Assembly: GCA_944327285.1 (NCBI GenBank)
Contig: CALVHG010000006.1
Coordinates: 1 to 58,008, forward strand
Origin: an uncultured Desulfovibrio sp.
GTDB taxonomy: Bacteria > Desulfobacterota > Desulfovibrionia > Desulfovibrionales > Desulfovibrionaceae
DNA length: 58,008 bases
Reading direction: 5' to 3'
In this document: piece by piece, positions 17,763 through 26,142 of the stretch
Numbering within the stretch: position 1 is the stretch's first letter
Layout: each line of letters begins with the position of its first letter
Made by a program: the position numbers and the translations under genes
The notes under the pieces: model-generated
Told to the model about the DNA's origin: nothing
Databases searched by the model: none
The model's input: the letters and a program-made list of their open reading frames with translations, nothing else

Positions 17763-18791
17763 ATGCCAAAACCCTTCTGTCCTCCCCTTTCCGAGGACGA
17801 CATCCTGAAACGGCTGTCGCTGCATTTTCCGGATACTCCTGAAACGCTGCTCATTGGCCGCGGCGACGACTGCGCGATGCTCCGCCCCGGCGGCCCTCTG
17901 TGTGTCAGCAATGACTTGTTTCTGGAGGATGTGCATTTTCGGCGTTCCTATTTTACGCCTGAAGATGTCGGCTATAAGGCGCTGGCGGTCAATATTAGCG
18001 ATCTGGCTGCCTGCGGGGCTCGTCCGCAGGCCTTTACCCTGGCGCTGGGGCTTCCCGGCGACATAGACGTCGCCTGGCTGGACGCCTTTTTCGCGGGTCT
18101 GGCCGATGCGGCGCGTCCCTGGCGTATGGCGCTGGCCGGAGGGGATTTGTCCCGTTGCGACCGGCTGCATGTGTCCATTACGGTCTGGGGCGAAGCCTAC
18201 GGAGCGCCGGACGAGCCCGTCTTTCTGGCTCGCGGCGGAGCCATGCCCGGCGACAGTATTTTTCTTGTGGGGCAGGTCGGTCTTGCCCGCGTCGGTCTTG
18301 CGGTTCTGGAAAAGCACGGCCGTTCGGCAATCGAGCGCTGGCCCGCGGCCTGCGCCGCCCACCTGCACCCGCTGCCGCAGGTGGATGCGGGGCTGATGCT
18401 GGCGCGCGCGGGCAGCAATGCCCGGCCTCCTGTGCTGATGGACGTTTCCGACGGGCTGGCCCGCGATTTGCCCCGCCTGCTGGATCGCAGTGGGCGCAAG
18501 GACGGCGGCGGCCTTGGCGCGGCCCTGGTGCTGCCGCGCGGCCAGCTTCACCCGGAAGTGAGCCGCTACGCCGAAGCGCACGGGCTGGACCCCGTAGAAC
18601 AGGCGCTGCTGGGCGGCGAGGATTATGCGCTGCTGGGGGCCTGCGCTCCGGACATGCTGCCGCCGCTGCATGCCGCCATTCCCGGCTTTATGACCATCGG
18701 CGTTGTGACTGAGGAAGGGCTGACCTGCAATAACCGTTCGCTGGAAGATGTGCGCGGTTTTGATCATTTCTGGGAGGCGCGTCATGCCTGA
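17763..18791 (+). CDS. thiL: Thiamine-monophosphate kinase
   Basis: 342 residues, the last step of thiamine diphosphate synthesis (ThMP + ATP). Family blocks are GRGDDCAML, SNDLFLEDVHF, DVGYKALAVNISDLAACGA, MALAGGDLSRCDRLHVSITVWGEA, LMDVSDGLARDL and LGGEDYALLGA. It starts 2 bp after the helicase stop and overlaps the aldolase gene by 8 bp, giving a three-gene operon. The C-terminal NNRSLEDVRGFDHF is the usual end motif. Confidence 0.95.
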   Translation: MPKPFCPPLSEDDILKRLSLHFPDTPETLLIGRGDDCAMLRPGGPLCVSNDLFLEDVHFRRSYFTPEDVGYKALAVNISDLAACGARPQAFTLALGLPGDIDVAWLDAFFAGLADAARPWRMALAGGDLSRCDRLHVSITVWGEAYGAPDEPVFLARGGAMPGDSIFLVGQVGLARVGLAVLEKHGRSAIERWPAACAAHLHPLPQVDAGLMLARAGSNARPPVLMDVSDGLARDLPRLLDRSGRKDGGGLGAALVLPRGQLHPEVSRYAEAHGLDPVEQALLGGEDYALLGACAPDMLPPLHAAIPGFMTIGVVTEEGLTCNNRSLEDVRGFDHFWEARHA

Positions 18792-19398
18792 TGCGCCGCT
18801 TTCGAACGAAGTCGCCGCCTCCTGGCAGACGCTTGCGCGGCTGTGTCGGGATGCCTGGCAGGTTGGTCTGTTGCGGGGCTTCAACGGCAATGCCAGCGTG
18901 CGTTTGTCTGACGGCGCAATGCTGATTACCCGATCCGGATGCGCCAAGGGGCGACTGCGGGAGGAGGATGCCTGCGTGCAGGCTCCCGACGGCGCGCTTC
19001 TGCACGGAGGCCCGGCTTCCTCCGAAGGGCAGATGCATCTGGCCATCTACGCGGCCTTGCCGCAAACGCAGGCCGTGCTGCACACGCACCCGCCCCGGCT
19101 GCTGGCCCTGTCGCTGCGGCTTGCCGCGCGCGAGGGCGACAGCTGGCGAGAGGCGTTTCTGTCTCTGCCCCTGTTCGAGGCGCAGACGTGGAAACAGCGA
19201 CTGGCCTTTGTGCCCGCCCTGCCGCCGGGAACGCCGGAGCTGGCCCAGGCCGTGGCGCGGGCGGCGCAAACGGCTTCTGCCGTCTGGATGGAAGGGCACG
19301 GCCTCTGTTGCCACGGCGAAAATCTGGCCTTCTGTCTGGATTTGTCCGAACACCTTGAGCATCTTGCCAGCGTACAGCTGGAAAGCGCAGGGGGCTAG
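18784..19398 (+). CDS. Class II aldolase/adducin family protein
   Basis: 204 residues. The zinc-aldolase fold is shown by GFNGNASVRL, a SEGQMHLAIYAALP block, LHTHPPRLLAL (metal-binding His pair) and MEGHGLCCHGENL (third His). Relatives include fuculose-phosphate aldolase and methylthioribulose-phosphate dehydratase, and the substrate is not evident. The ATG at 18784 overlaps the end of thiL. The stop TAG is formed by the CTAG that opens a family A repeat, so the natural C-terminus may have been altered by that insertion. Confidence 0.85.
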   Translation: MPDAPLSNEVAASWQTLARLCRDAWQVGLLRGFNGNASVRLSDGAMLITRSGCAKGRLREEDACVQAPDGALLHGGPASSEGQMHLAIYAALPQTQAVLHTHPPRLLALSLRLAAREGDSWREAFLSLPLFEAQTWKQRLAFVPALPPGTPELAQAVARAAQTASAVWMEGHGLCCHGENLAFCLDLSEHLEHLASVQLESAGG

Positions 19399-19542
19399 AG
19401 CGTTTCAACTTTGAAAAAGGTGAAACGCGAGGCGGCGGCACAGCGCCGCCCGGCTCGAAGCGAACGAAAAAAACTTGTTTTTCCGCGAAACGACAGGCCG
19501 TATGGTTTGAAACGCACAGCGTTTTAAACTGAAAATGCTCCA
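19397..19542 (+). repeat. A-repeat, full length, joined to B
   Basis: Begins in the stop codon of the aldolase gene and ends AATGCTCC, running directly into the B terminus AGGGCCTGTTAACAC. Confidence 0.9.
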
Positions 19543-19770
19543 GGGCCTGTTAACACAACTTTTATAAATAATTTCACTAGATAAAATAAATAGACTGTAC
19601 ACGCGCCACTTGTCTTTGGTGGCGGGATCGCCTCGTATTCCTAACTTTTCCCCGATAAAAGCGCGCTGGGGAAGGGATGGGGGGCTTGGGGGGAAGGGAA
19701 AACCCTCTCGCGCCAGCAGAGGGGTTTCCCTTCCCCCCAAAACAACTTACGAATAGTGTTAACAGGCTCT
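19542..19770 (+). repeat. B-repeat, complete: MITE-like with 15-bp terminal inverted repeats
   Basis: 229 bp. AGGGCCTGTTAACAC at the left and GTGTTAACAGGCTCT at the right match at 14 of 15 positions. Inside are an AT-rich end, a G-tract at 19668-19698 (GGGG-AA-GGG-AT-GGGGGG-CTT-GGGGGG-AA-GGG), and the hairpin built from the AAACCCTCT and AGAGGGGTTTCCC arms. No coding capacity. Confidence 0.85.
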
Positions 19771-19965
19771 AGTAAGCGGAGGCCGCATTCCGCTCGATGT
19801 TGCCGAGGCAGCGGGGCGTCGTCGCACGACAGCCTCCCGGCATGAAACATCGACGCCGAAGCACGGAATTCGAGATGTTTCACGGCTTGAAAAAAAGCCT
19901 AAAATTTGGGAAAAGCAGGTCTGCGCACATGCGCCGACACCTGTGTTTCAGAAGGAGAAGCTTCC
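19771..19965 (+). promoter_or_regulatory. ridA upstream region
   Basis: No gene seen. A 9-bp inverted repeat TGAAACATC (19843-19851) / GATGTTTCA (19874-19882) is the only clear structure and could be an operator or leader stem. Confidence 0.3.
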
Positions 19966-20340
19966 ATGTTCAAGCCCATTGCCACCGAAAAGGCCCCTGC
20001 TGCCATTGGCCCCTACTCTCAGGGGACGACTGTTGACAATCTTGTGTTCAGCTCCGGTCAGATTCCGGTGAATCCGCTGACCAAGAGCATGCCCGAAGGC
20101 ATCGCGGATCAGGCCCGGCAATCCCTCAACAATGTGAAGGCCGTTATTGAAGCCGGCGGTTCCTCCATGAGCAAGGTGTTCAAGGTCAATGTCTTTTTGG
20201 CGGATATGGGCGACTTTGCCGCCGTCAACGAAGTGTATAAGGAATTCTTCTCCGCGCCCTATCCGGCGCGCAGCTGCGTTGCCGTGGCGGCCCTGCCGCT
20301 CGGCGCGCGCGTGGAAATCGAAGCCATCGCCGTAAAATAA
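19966..20340 (+). CDS. ridA: RidA family enamine/imine deaminase
   Basis: 124 residues, the standard length of RidA (YjgF/YER057c/UK114), a trimeric cytosolic enzyme that hydrolyses reactive 2-aminoacrylate released by PLP enzymes. Signatures are KAPAAIGPYSQG, VFSSGQIPVNP, QARQSLNNVKAVIEAGGSSM, KVNVFLADM and PARSCVAVAALPLGARVEIEAIA with the conserved Arg. AAGGAG lies 7 bases before the chosen ATG. It is monocistronic with its own terminator. Confidence 0.95.
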   Translation: MFKPIATEKAPAAIGPYSQGTTVDNLVFSSGQIPVNPLTKSMPEGIADQARQSLNNVKAVIEAGGSSMSKVFKVNVFLADMGDFAAVNEVYKEFFSAPYPARSCVAVAALPLGARVEIEAIAVK

Positions 20341-20396
20341 CGCCGCCTGTTTCGCCGCCGCATGCGCGGCAGCGCCGAAGGCGGCGCAGGTGCTGA

Positions 20397-20432
20397 CGAA
20401 GAGGGCTCGCGAAAGCGGGCCCTCTTCGTTTT
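20397..20432 (+). terminator. Terminator after ridA
   Basis: CGAAGAGGGC and GCCCTCTTCG arms with a 12-base loop, then TTTT. Confidence 0.8.
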
Positions 20433-20433
20433 A

Positions 20434-20560
20434 AGAGCATTTTCAGTTTGAAACGCTGTGCGTTTCAAACCATAGGGCCTGCCGTTTCACGGAAAAAGCG
20501 CAGTTTTTTTCACTCGGTTCGACGCCGCCTCGTATTTCTCCCTTTTTTCAAGGGAAAAGT
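20434..20560 (-). repeat. A-repeat, lacking the GC-rich middle stem
   Basis: The terminal stem and linker are well preserved, but the GGCGGCG/CGCCGCC stem is lost and the outer stem is degenerate (CCCTTTTTTCAAGGG). Confidence 0.75.
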
Positions 20561-20570
20561 GCACGCGCGC

Positions 20571-20609
20571 AAAAAAATATACCGGAGAAGAGAGAACTCC
20601 CTTCTCCGG
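20571..20609 (-). terminator. Terminator after cheW
   Basis: CCGGAGAAG arms around a short loop. On the minus strand they are followed by TATATTTTTTT. Confidence 0.8.
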
Positions 20610-20631
20610 CATAACGTCGTTGTAAACGGCG

Positions 20632-21108
20632 CTAGTTGACTTCCAGACTTGTGTTGTTCAGCAGGTAGTTGAGATCGAGAAGGATCAGCAGCCTGTCGCC
20701 CAGCTTGCCGACGCCCCGGATATATTCGGAACCGATGCCGGCCACCACCGGCGGGGCCTCTTCCACGGTGGAAGCGGGAATGCGCAGAACCTCGGAGACG
20801 GCGTCCACAAGGAAGCCCACGATTTTCTGATCGAATTCCATAACCACGATACGGGTGCTGGCGTTGTGCTCCACAGCGGGCTTGTTGAAACGCGTGCGCA
20901 TGTTGACCACGGGAATGACCTTGCCGCGCAGGTTGATGACGCCCTCGATGAACGCGGGGGCGCGGGGCACCATGGTGATCTGCATCAGGCGGATGATTTC
21001 CTGCACCGCCAGAATATCCACGCCGAATTCCTCGTCGCCGATATGAAAGGTCACCAACTGTATCAGATCGTCATCGTGTGCCTGCTGCTCTGTGGTCTGC
21101 TGGCTCAT
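20632..21108 (-). CDS. cheW: CheW-like chemotaxis coupling protein
   Basis: 158 residues forming one CheW domain that links chemoreceptors to CheA at the cytoplasmic membrane. Typical blocks are IQLVTFHIGDEEFGVDILAV, IIRLMQITMVPRAPAFIEGV, INLRGKVIPVVNMR, IVVMEFDQKIVGFLVDAVSEV and LLILLDLNYLL. The ATG at 21108 follows GGAGG by 7 bases and gives a domain preceded only by a short acidic tail. It is a single gene with its own terminator. No cheA or receptor is nearby, so it may be a stand-alone coupler. Confidence 0.95.
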   Translation of the reverse strand: MSQQTTEQQAHDDDLIQLVTFHIGDEEFGVDILAVQEIIRLMQITMVPRAPAFIEGVINLRGKVIPVVNMRTRFNKPAVEHNASTRIVVMEFDQKIVGFLVDAVSEVLRIPASTVEEAPPVVAGIGSEYIRGVGKLGDRLLILLDLNYLLNNTSLEVN

Positions 21109-21284
21109 GTACAATCCTCCGTAAGGCTGCGAACGCATGCTTCTCTTATCGGCAAAAGCGCAAACAACCTTGAGGCCTGCGCCGCCATAACCTGTCTATT
21201 GTGCCACTGCCGGGCTGCAATCGCAAGAGGGGCCCCGGCGGGGCGCGCAACAGGAGCGGCAAGGATTCTCCGTCATGCGGAGCG

Positions 21285-22361
21285 CTATTCGCTGTCTTCG
21301 GCCTGCGCCTTGAGTGCCTCGGCCTGCGCGGCCGTGGCCAGGGCTTCCAGCAGGGTGTCCAGTTCGCCTTCCATGATGCGATCCAGAGAATACAGCGTAA
21401 GATTAATGCGGTGATCCGTGCAGCGTCCCTGCGGGAAGTTGTAGGTGCGGATGCGTTCGGAACGGTCGCCGCTGCCCACCTGCGCCTTACGGTCCGCGGA
21501 AAGCTCGCTGTTCTGGCGCTCCTGCTCGGCGGCAAGGATGCGCGAGGCAAGCACCTTCATGGCGCGGGCCTTGTTCTTGTGCTGCGAGCGTTCATCCTGG
21601 CAGGTCACGACGGTGCCGGTGGGAATATGGGTGATGCGCACCGCCGACTCCGTCTTATTGACGTGCTGGCCCCCCGCGCCCGATGCGCGATAAATATCGA
21701 TGCGCAGATCTTCGGGGCGGATTTCCACGTCCACTTCTTCAGCTTCCGGCATGACGGCCACGGTGGCGGCGGACGTGTGAATGCGGCCCTGCGTTTCCGT
21801 GGCGGGAACGCGCTGCACGCGATGCGCGCCCGCTTCAAACTTCAGATGGCTGTAAACGCGATCCCCGGAAATAAGGCAGATGATTTCCTTGTAGCCGCCG
21901 GAATCGGACGGCGACTCGCTCATGACTTCCACTTTCCAGCCCTTGAGTTCGGCGTAGCGGCTGTACATGCGGAACAGATCCGCGGCAAACAGGGCGGCTT
22001 CTTCGCCGCCGGTGCCGGCGCGGATTTCCAGAATGGTGTTCTTTTCGTCCAGCGGGTCCTTGGGGAGCAGGAGCACCTTGAGTTTCTGCTCGATTTCAGG
22101 CAGTTCCGCCTCCCGCGCGGCGATTTCTTCCTGTGCCATGGCCTTGATATCCGGATCGGGATCGTGCAGCAGGGCCTTGTTGTCTTCGATGTCCCGCACG
22201 GCGTCACGATGACGGCGGAAGAGTTCCACGACGTCGCGCAGGTCGGCATGGGCCTTGGTCAGTTTGCGGTAGTGGTCCTGATCGTTGAAGACTTCCGGGT
22301 CGGAAAGAGCTTTTTCCAACTCCATATATTTTTTTTCCAGACCTTCCAGCTTGGCAAACAT
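21285..22361 (-). CDS. prfA: Peptide chain release factor 1
   Basis: 358 residues, full length. It recognises UAA and UAG and releases the nascent peptide on the ribosome. The GGQ motif is in [19 protein letters not shown]. The [20 protein letters not shown] block distinguishes RF1 from RF2. GAGGAG stands 6 bases before the ATG. In related genomes it follows rpmE and a DUF1385 gene and precedes prmC. Here the first two are present, but prmC does not follow, and a repeat cluster separates it from DUF1385. Confidence 0.96.
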   Translation of the reverse strand: MFAKLEGLEKKYMELEKALSDPEVFNDQDHYRKLTKAHADLRDVVELFRRHRDAVRDIEDNKALLHDPDPDIKAMAQEEIAAREAELPEIEQKLKVLLLPKDPLDEKNTILEIRAGTGGEEAALFAADLFRMYSRYAELKGWKVEVMSESPSDSGGYKEIICLISGDRVYSHLKFEAGAHRVQRVPATETQGRIHTSAATVAVMPEAEEVDVEIRPEDLRIDIYRASGAGGQHVNKTESAVRITHIPTGTVVTCQDERSQHKNKARAMKVLASRILAAEQERQNSELSADRKAQVGSGDRSERIRTYNFPQGRCTDHRINLTLYSLDRIMEGELDTLLEALATAAQAEALKAQAEDSE

Positions 22362-22482
22362 AGATACTCCTCGGAAAATGAGCTCGACAGCTCCGACGGC
22401 GCGCGCATGGGGGATGCGGCATGCCGCCGGGAATGTCGGGGCGCAAACTGCGCGGAAAAAAGAAACGGAACGGGGCCGCGCC

Positions 22483-22795
22483 AGGGCGTGTTAACTCTAA
22501 ATTGCTTTTCTGCTTTGGGGGAAGGAACCCACCTTATCTCTGCTGTCGATGCCCGTAAGGCTGTCGCCTGACGGGCACGGCCTGCGGCCGTCATTCGGTC
22601 GCGGCTGGCGCGCAAGGGGCCCGGCCTTTCCGAAGGAAAGGCGTTCTTGTAGTTCTTCCCCCCGGCCCCCCATCCTTCCCCCAACGCGCTTTTTCAGAGA
22701 GGACACAGGGCACGCGGCAAGTACCTTTCAAAGGTTATGTAGTCTGTATTTTCTATTTATTTGAAAAAATAGAAAAAACAGTGTCAGCAGCCCCT
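22483..22795 (-). repeat. B-repeat with nested C-repeat
   Basis: 313 bp. Left AGGGCGTGTTAAC, right GTGTCAGCAGCCCCT. The hairpin loop contains a family C block (22538-22620: GCCCGT/ACGGGC). The G-tract lies on the minus strand. It joins the next A copy at CCCCTGGAGC. Confidence 0.75.
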
Positions 22796-22941
22796 GGAGC
22801 GCTTTTTGCCATTGAAAAAGGCAAAACGCGAGGCGGCGGACAGTGCCGCCCGGCCCGAAGCGAGCGGAAAACGCGCTTTTTCCGCGAAACGACAGGCCGT
22901 GTGGTTTGAAATGCGAAGCATTTCAAACTGAAAGCGTCTAG
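22796..22941 (+). repeat. A-repeat, full length
   Basis: Stem 1 is of the TTTTGCC/GGCAAAA type, terminal stem GAAATGC/GCATTTC. Its final CTAG supplies the TAG stop of the minus-strand DUF1385 gene. Confidence 0.85.
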
Positions 22942-23969
22942 GCGCGGGGCACGTCGTCCTGAAGGCTGTGCGGCACCGTCAGAACCCGCGCGCCGTCTTC
23001 GGGGCCGAGAGCCTCGTACAGGGCCACAATGGCCACTTCCAGCTGGCCCTCGTCCGGCTCTTCGGTGGTCAGGCGCTGCAGGGCCAGGCCCGGCGCGCGC
23101 AGAATCGTTGCCGCAATGCCGTCGTCCAGTCTGGCGGCAAAGCGGATCAGCTCGTAAGCCAGCGCGCTGATGGGCACGATCAGCGCAATCTTGAAAAGCA
23201 GCGTGCCCGCATGTTTGAGCCAGGTCTGTTCCGGCGACCAGTACGCCAGCAGCAGGGGAACCAGCACCGCATGCAGTACGATGGAAATGCAGATCACGAA
23301 CAGAAGAAACGTCGTGCCGCAACGGGGATGCAGGCGGCTCATGCGCGCCGCAAAGTCCGCGTCGACGGTCTGCCCGGACTCAAAGGCGTGAATGGTCTTG
23401 TGCTCCGCTCCGTGATACTGAAACACGCGCCGGATATCCGGCACCCATGAGATGGCCCGGATATAGAGCATGAAGATGCAGCATTTGAAAAAGCCGTCCC
23501 AGAGGTGGAAGCTCAGCCCTTCCACCGCGCCGCCCAGACCCAGCCACTGCATGAGCAGAGACAGTCCGTGCGGGGCGACAACAAACAGCAGCACCGCCAT
23601 GCCCACGGCGCAAATCATGGTCAGCGCCAGCTGCCAGTTTTGCAGGGGCTCTTCCTCGCCCTCGGCCAGCGCCTCGGCCGAGCGGTTCAGTGCCTTGATG
23701 CCGTTGACCAGCGTTTCCACCAGCAGCGGAAAGCCGCGAACAAAGGGCAGTTTGAACAGGCAGAAGCGCGTCAGGCTGAACCAGGGCAACCGCCGGGCTT
23801 GAATGCTGCCGTCAGGCATGCGCAGGGCCAGCGCGTATACGTCGGCGTTGCGCATCATGACGCCTTCCATGACAGCCTGCCCGCCGACCGTAGGGCAGCC
23901 GGCCGCAAGCAGGGACGCGGTAAGCAGACGACGGCAGCGCCGCCACGCGCCGGAAAAGGGGAAATGCAT
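22938..23969 (-). CDS. DUF1385 (YqhQ-like) membrane protein
   Basis: About 343 residues. The N-terminal PTVGGQAVMEGVMMRN signature is diagnostic of DUF1385, followed by TLVNGIKALNRSAEAL, four to five membrane segments, and YHGAEHKTIHAFE and HPRCGTTFLLFV with conserved His residues. Function is unknown; it is consistently next to rpmE and prfA. The start is uncertain: the ATG at 23969 has AGGA too close for a normal spacing, and the residues before the signature are not conserved. The TAG stop lies in the end of a family A repeat. Confidence 0.85.
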   Translation of the reverse strand: MHFPFSGAWRRCRRLLTASLLAAGCPTVGGQAVMEGVMMRNADVYALALRMPDGSIQARRLPWFSLTRFCLFKLPFVRGFPLLVETLVNGIKALNRSAEALAEGEEEPLQNWQLALTMICAVGMAVLLFVVAPHGLSLLMQWLGLGGAVEGLSFHLWDGFFKCCIFMLYIRAISWVPDIRRVFQYHGAEHKTIHAFESGQTVDADFAARMSRLHPRCGTTFLLFVICISIVLHAVLVPLLLAYWSPEQTWLKHAGTLLFKIALIVPISALAYELIRFAARLDDGIAATILRAPGLALQRLTTEEPDEGQLEVAIVALYEALGPEDGARVLTVPHSLQDDVPRA

Positions 23970-24170
23970 ATCCTGTTTTCGTGCGCGCGTCACGGCGCGC
24001 TCATTTCCGCGCCGCCGACCGGGGATTGTGCCGGAGCGCAAAACGTCAAGCCTCCGTCAAGGCCGTGCGCCGTATTCCGCGCAACAGCCCCGCCGGAGGC
24101 AAAAACAACGTCGCCCGCGCCGAAAAAACGGGGCGAAGAACCGCACGAGGCGAAGCGAAGCGCGCGACGC

Positions 24171-24383
24171 TTACTTCTGCCCGAACTTGGCGTACTTCTT
24201 ACGGAAGCGGTCGATACGACCGGCCGTATCCAGGAAGCGCTGCTTGCCCGTGAAGAAGGGATGGCAGGCGGAGCACACTTCCACATGCACCTGTTCGCCC
24301 TTGGTGGAGAGCACTTCTTCCTGATGACCGCACGCGCAGGTGATGGTGGCCTTGTACACGGTGGGATGAATGTCTTTCTTCAT
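24171..24383 (-). CDS. rpmE: 50S ribosomal protein L31
   Basis: 70 residues, the zinc-binding (C+) form, with C16 and C18 (TCACGH) and C37 and C40 ([24 protein letters not shown]). It starts [10 protein letters not shown] as usual. It heads the rpmE-DUF1385-prfA group. A palindrome lies 20 bp before the start codon. Confidence 0.97.
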   Translation of the reverse strand: MKKDIHPTVYKATITCACGHQEEVLSTKGEQVHVEVCSACHPFFTGKQRFLDTAGRIDRFRKKYAKFGQK

Positions 24384-24402
24384 GATTGCTACCTCATAAC
24401 AT

Positions 24403-24414
24403 CGGCATATGCCG
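24403..24414. promoter_or_regulatory. Palindrome in the rpmE leader
   Basis: CGGCATATGCCG, a perfect 12-bp palindrome 20 bp upstream of the rpmE start. It could be an operator or mRNA element. Confidence 0.3.
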
Positions 24415-24530
24415 TTGGTTTTCGTGAAATCGTTCGCCCCCTGCCCGCCGCTGTCATATGGCTGCACGAGATGAAGGCTCAAATCTGTATCCTGTTTCGC
24501 TAGTTTTTGCAAGTCCGCAGGCCCTCCTCT

Positions 24531-24624
24531 CCCGGCAAAAGCGCGGTTTTGTCGCTCATTTTGGGCCGGGCGGCGCTGTGCCGCCGTCGTGCGTTTTGCT
24601 TTTTGTAAAGGTGAAACGCTCTAG
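24531..24624 (-). repeat. A-repeat lacking the terminal stem
   Basis: GCGCGGTTTTG stem, TTTGGGCCGGGCGGCG segment and outer stem TTTTGTAAAGGTGAAACGC are kept. The conserved linker and last hairpin are missing. The final CTAG supplies the stop of tlyA. Confidence 0.75.
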
Positions 24625-25442
24625 CTGCTCGAAGTCTCCGTTGTGCCGGCGCGTCGGGAAAACAGGGCCATGTATTCCTGATTACCCTTCGGTCCCTTGA
24701 CGGCCGCGGGAACCACGCCTTCGCACGCCAGCCCCAGCTGCGCGTCGCAGAAGGTGACGATCTTGTCCACGGCCCGCTGTCGCGCCGCTTCGTCACGAAC
24801 GACGCCCTTGACCGTCTCGTCCGGCCCCAGTTCGAACTGGGGCTTGATCAGGACGGCTGCCCGGCCGCCGGGTCTGAGCCAGGTCATGCAGGGCGGCAGC
24901 ACCAGCGTCAGGGAAATGAAGGAAACGTCGGCCACGACAAGATCCACGGCTTCGGGAATCAGCGACGCCGGCGCATGACGCAGATTCACGCCTTCCAGAT
25001 TGACCACGCGGGCGTCGGCCCGCAGTTTTTCGTGCAGCTGATTGCGCCCCACATCCACGGCATAGACGCGCCGCGCGCCGTGCTGCAGCAGGCAGTCCGT
25101 GAAACCGCCGGTGGACGCGCCCGCGTCAAGGCAGACGCAGTCCCGCACATCCAGTCCGAAGCGTTCCATGATGGTCAGCAGCTTATACGCTCCCCGGCTG
25201 ACAAAGCGTTCGCTCTCCAGCAGGCGGAACAGCGTTCCTTCCGGGTAGGGATGGCCGGGTTTATCGACCTTGAGGGGCGGCGCGCCCGGAGGCAGGCCGG
25301 CGTCTTCCAGCGCAATTTTGCCCGCCATAATCAGACGCCGGGCCTGTTCGCGGCTTTCCGCCAGCCCCTGCGCGTGCACCAGCGCGTCGGCCCTCTGTCG
25401 TGCCGCCTTGCGCTTCTTCGGCGGCGTCTCCTCGTGATTCAT
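24621..25442 (-). CDS. tlyA: TlyA-family rRNA methyltransferase (S4 + FtsJ domains)
   Basis: 273 residues. An S4 RNA-binding domain comes first (RADALVHAQGLAESREQARRL.. SRGAYKL), then a Rossmann methyltransferase: CLDAGASTGGFTDCLLQHGA, VYAVDVG, DLVVADVSFISLTLV and LIKPQFELG. TlyA proteins 2'-O-methylate cytidines of 16S and/or 23S rRNA. The older haemolysin name is misleading. AAGGGA precedes the ATG at 25442; the frame to 25646 upstream is not coding. The stop TAG is part of a family A repeat end. Confidence 0.93.
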   Translation of the reverse strand: MNHEETPPKKRKAARQRADALVHAQGLAESREQARRLIMAGKIALEDAGLPPGAPPLKVDKPGHPYPEGTLFRLLESERFVSRGAYKLLTIMERFGLDVRDCVCLDAGASTGGFTDCLLQHGARRVYAVDVGRNQLHEKLRADARVVNLEGVNLRHAPASLIPEAVDLVVADVSFISLTLVLPPCMTWLRPGGRAAVLIKPQFELGPDETVKGVVRDEAARQRAVDKIVTFCDAQLGLACEGVVPAAVKGPKGNQEYMALFSRRAGTTETSSS

Positions 25443-25512
25443 GTCGATCCCTTCTGCGTTTTTCCTGTGCGGGAACGGATTTCCGCTCCCGGCCGTCAGG
25501 CTGTGAATGGGG

Positions 25513-26064
25513 TCAGGGTCTTTCTTTCGTTGTCGGAAGACGCAGGCTTTGCAGGATTTCTTCGCTATGGCGCATCCAGCGTTCCCTGGACGGGCCTCCG
25601 GCGCTGACCGAGATAATGAGCATGCGTCCCTCATGGCCCAGCACAATCATGTCGTTGTGTATGGGGCCGTCCGGCGCGGCGGTTTCAAATTCAAAGCGGG
25701 CGCAGAAACGTCCGTCCACCATAACCAGCTCGTCGCGCAGCCAGCGGGCGTCCGGGTACAGCTCGTGCATTTCCATGGAAAGGGCGGGCCGGGCCGTTGC
25801 CATATCGTCAGGAAAGGGCGTGTCGGGACTGTAGGCGGCAACCACAGTGGCGCTGCCGTCGCGCGAGGCCAGCACGTCTCCGGCGTCCGGCGGCAGATCG
25901 GGAAACTTGGCCTTGCGCAGATCCGGGGCCAGCGGCGACAGGCCCTCGGGAACCTCCAGCGAGACGGCTCCATGCAGCAGACTGACAGGATAGCGCTCTT
26001 CGGCCCGGCAGGGGAGGGCAAACAGCAGCAGGGCCAGCAGAGCCGGCAGGCAACGACGCAGCAT
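25513..26064 (-). CDS. Small exported protein, unknown function
   Basis: 183 residues beginning MLRRCLPALLALLLFALPCRAEE, a clear signal peptide with cleavage after CRA. The mature part has a beta-rich pattern (VSLLHGAVSLEVPEGL, SATVVAAYS, RFCARFEFETAAPDG, GRMLIISVSAG) that recalls the DcrB/PsbP-like fold, a resemblance only. It lies between dnaJ and tlyA on the same strand, 70 bp before tlyA, so it may share the tlyA transcript. Confidence 0.75.
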   Translation of the reverse strand: MLRRCLPALLALLLFALPCRAEERYPVSLLHGAVSLEVPEGLSPLAPDLRKAKFPDLPPDAGDVLASRDGSATVVAAYSPDTPFPDDMATARPALSMEMHELYPDARWLRDELVMVDGRFCARFEFETAAPDGPIHNDMIVLGHEGRMLIISVSAGGPSRERWMRHSEEILQSLRLPTTKERP

Positions 26065-26110
26065 AACAACCTCTTCTGGGACGGGCGTCCGGTGACCGGA
26101 GCCGCGGCGT

Positions 26111-26137
26111 AAAAACAAGGCGCCCCGGAGGGCGCCT
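26111..26137 (-). terminator. Terminator after dnaJ
   Basis: On the minus strand GAGGCGCCC and GGGCGCCTT flank TCCG, then GTTTTTA. It lies 5 bp after the dnaJ stop. Confidence 0.75.
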
Positions 26138-26142
26138 CGTAC

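Noticed and set aside
19771-19965. Possible small RNA or tRNA gene before ridA
   Set aside because: No cloverleaf, no match to SRP, 6S or tmRNA cores. Only one 9-bp inverted repeat is seen.
22483-22941. Repeated hairpins considered as a CRISPR array
   Set aside because: Copies are about 150-300 bp, scattered singly or in pairs, with no regular spacers and no cas genes.
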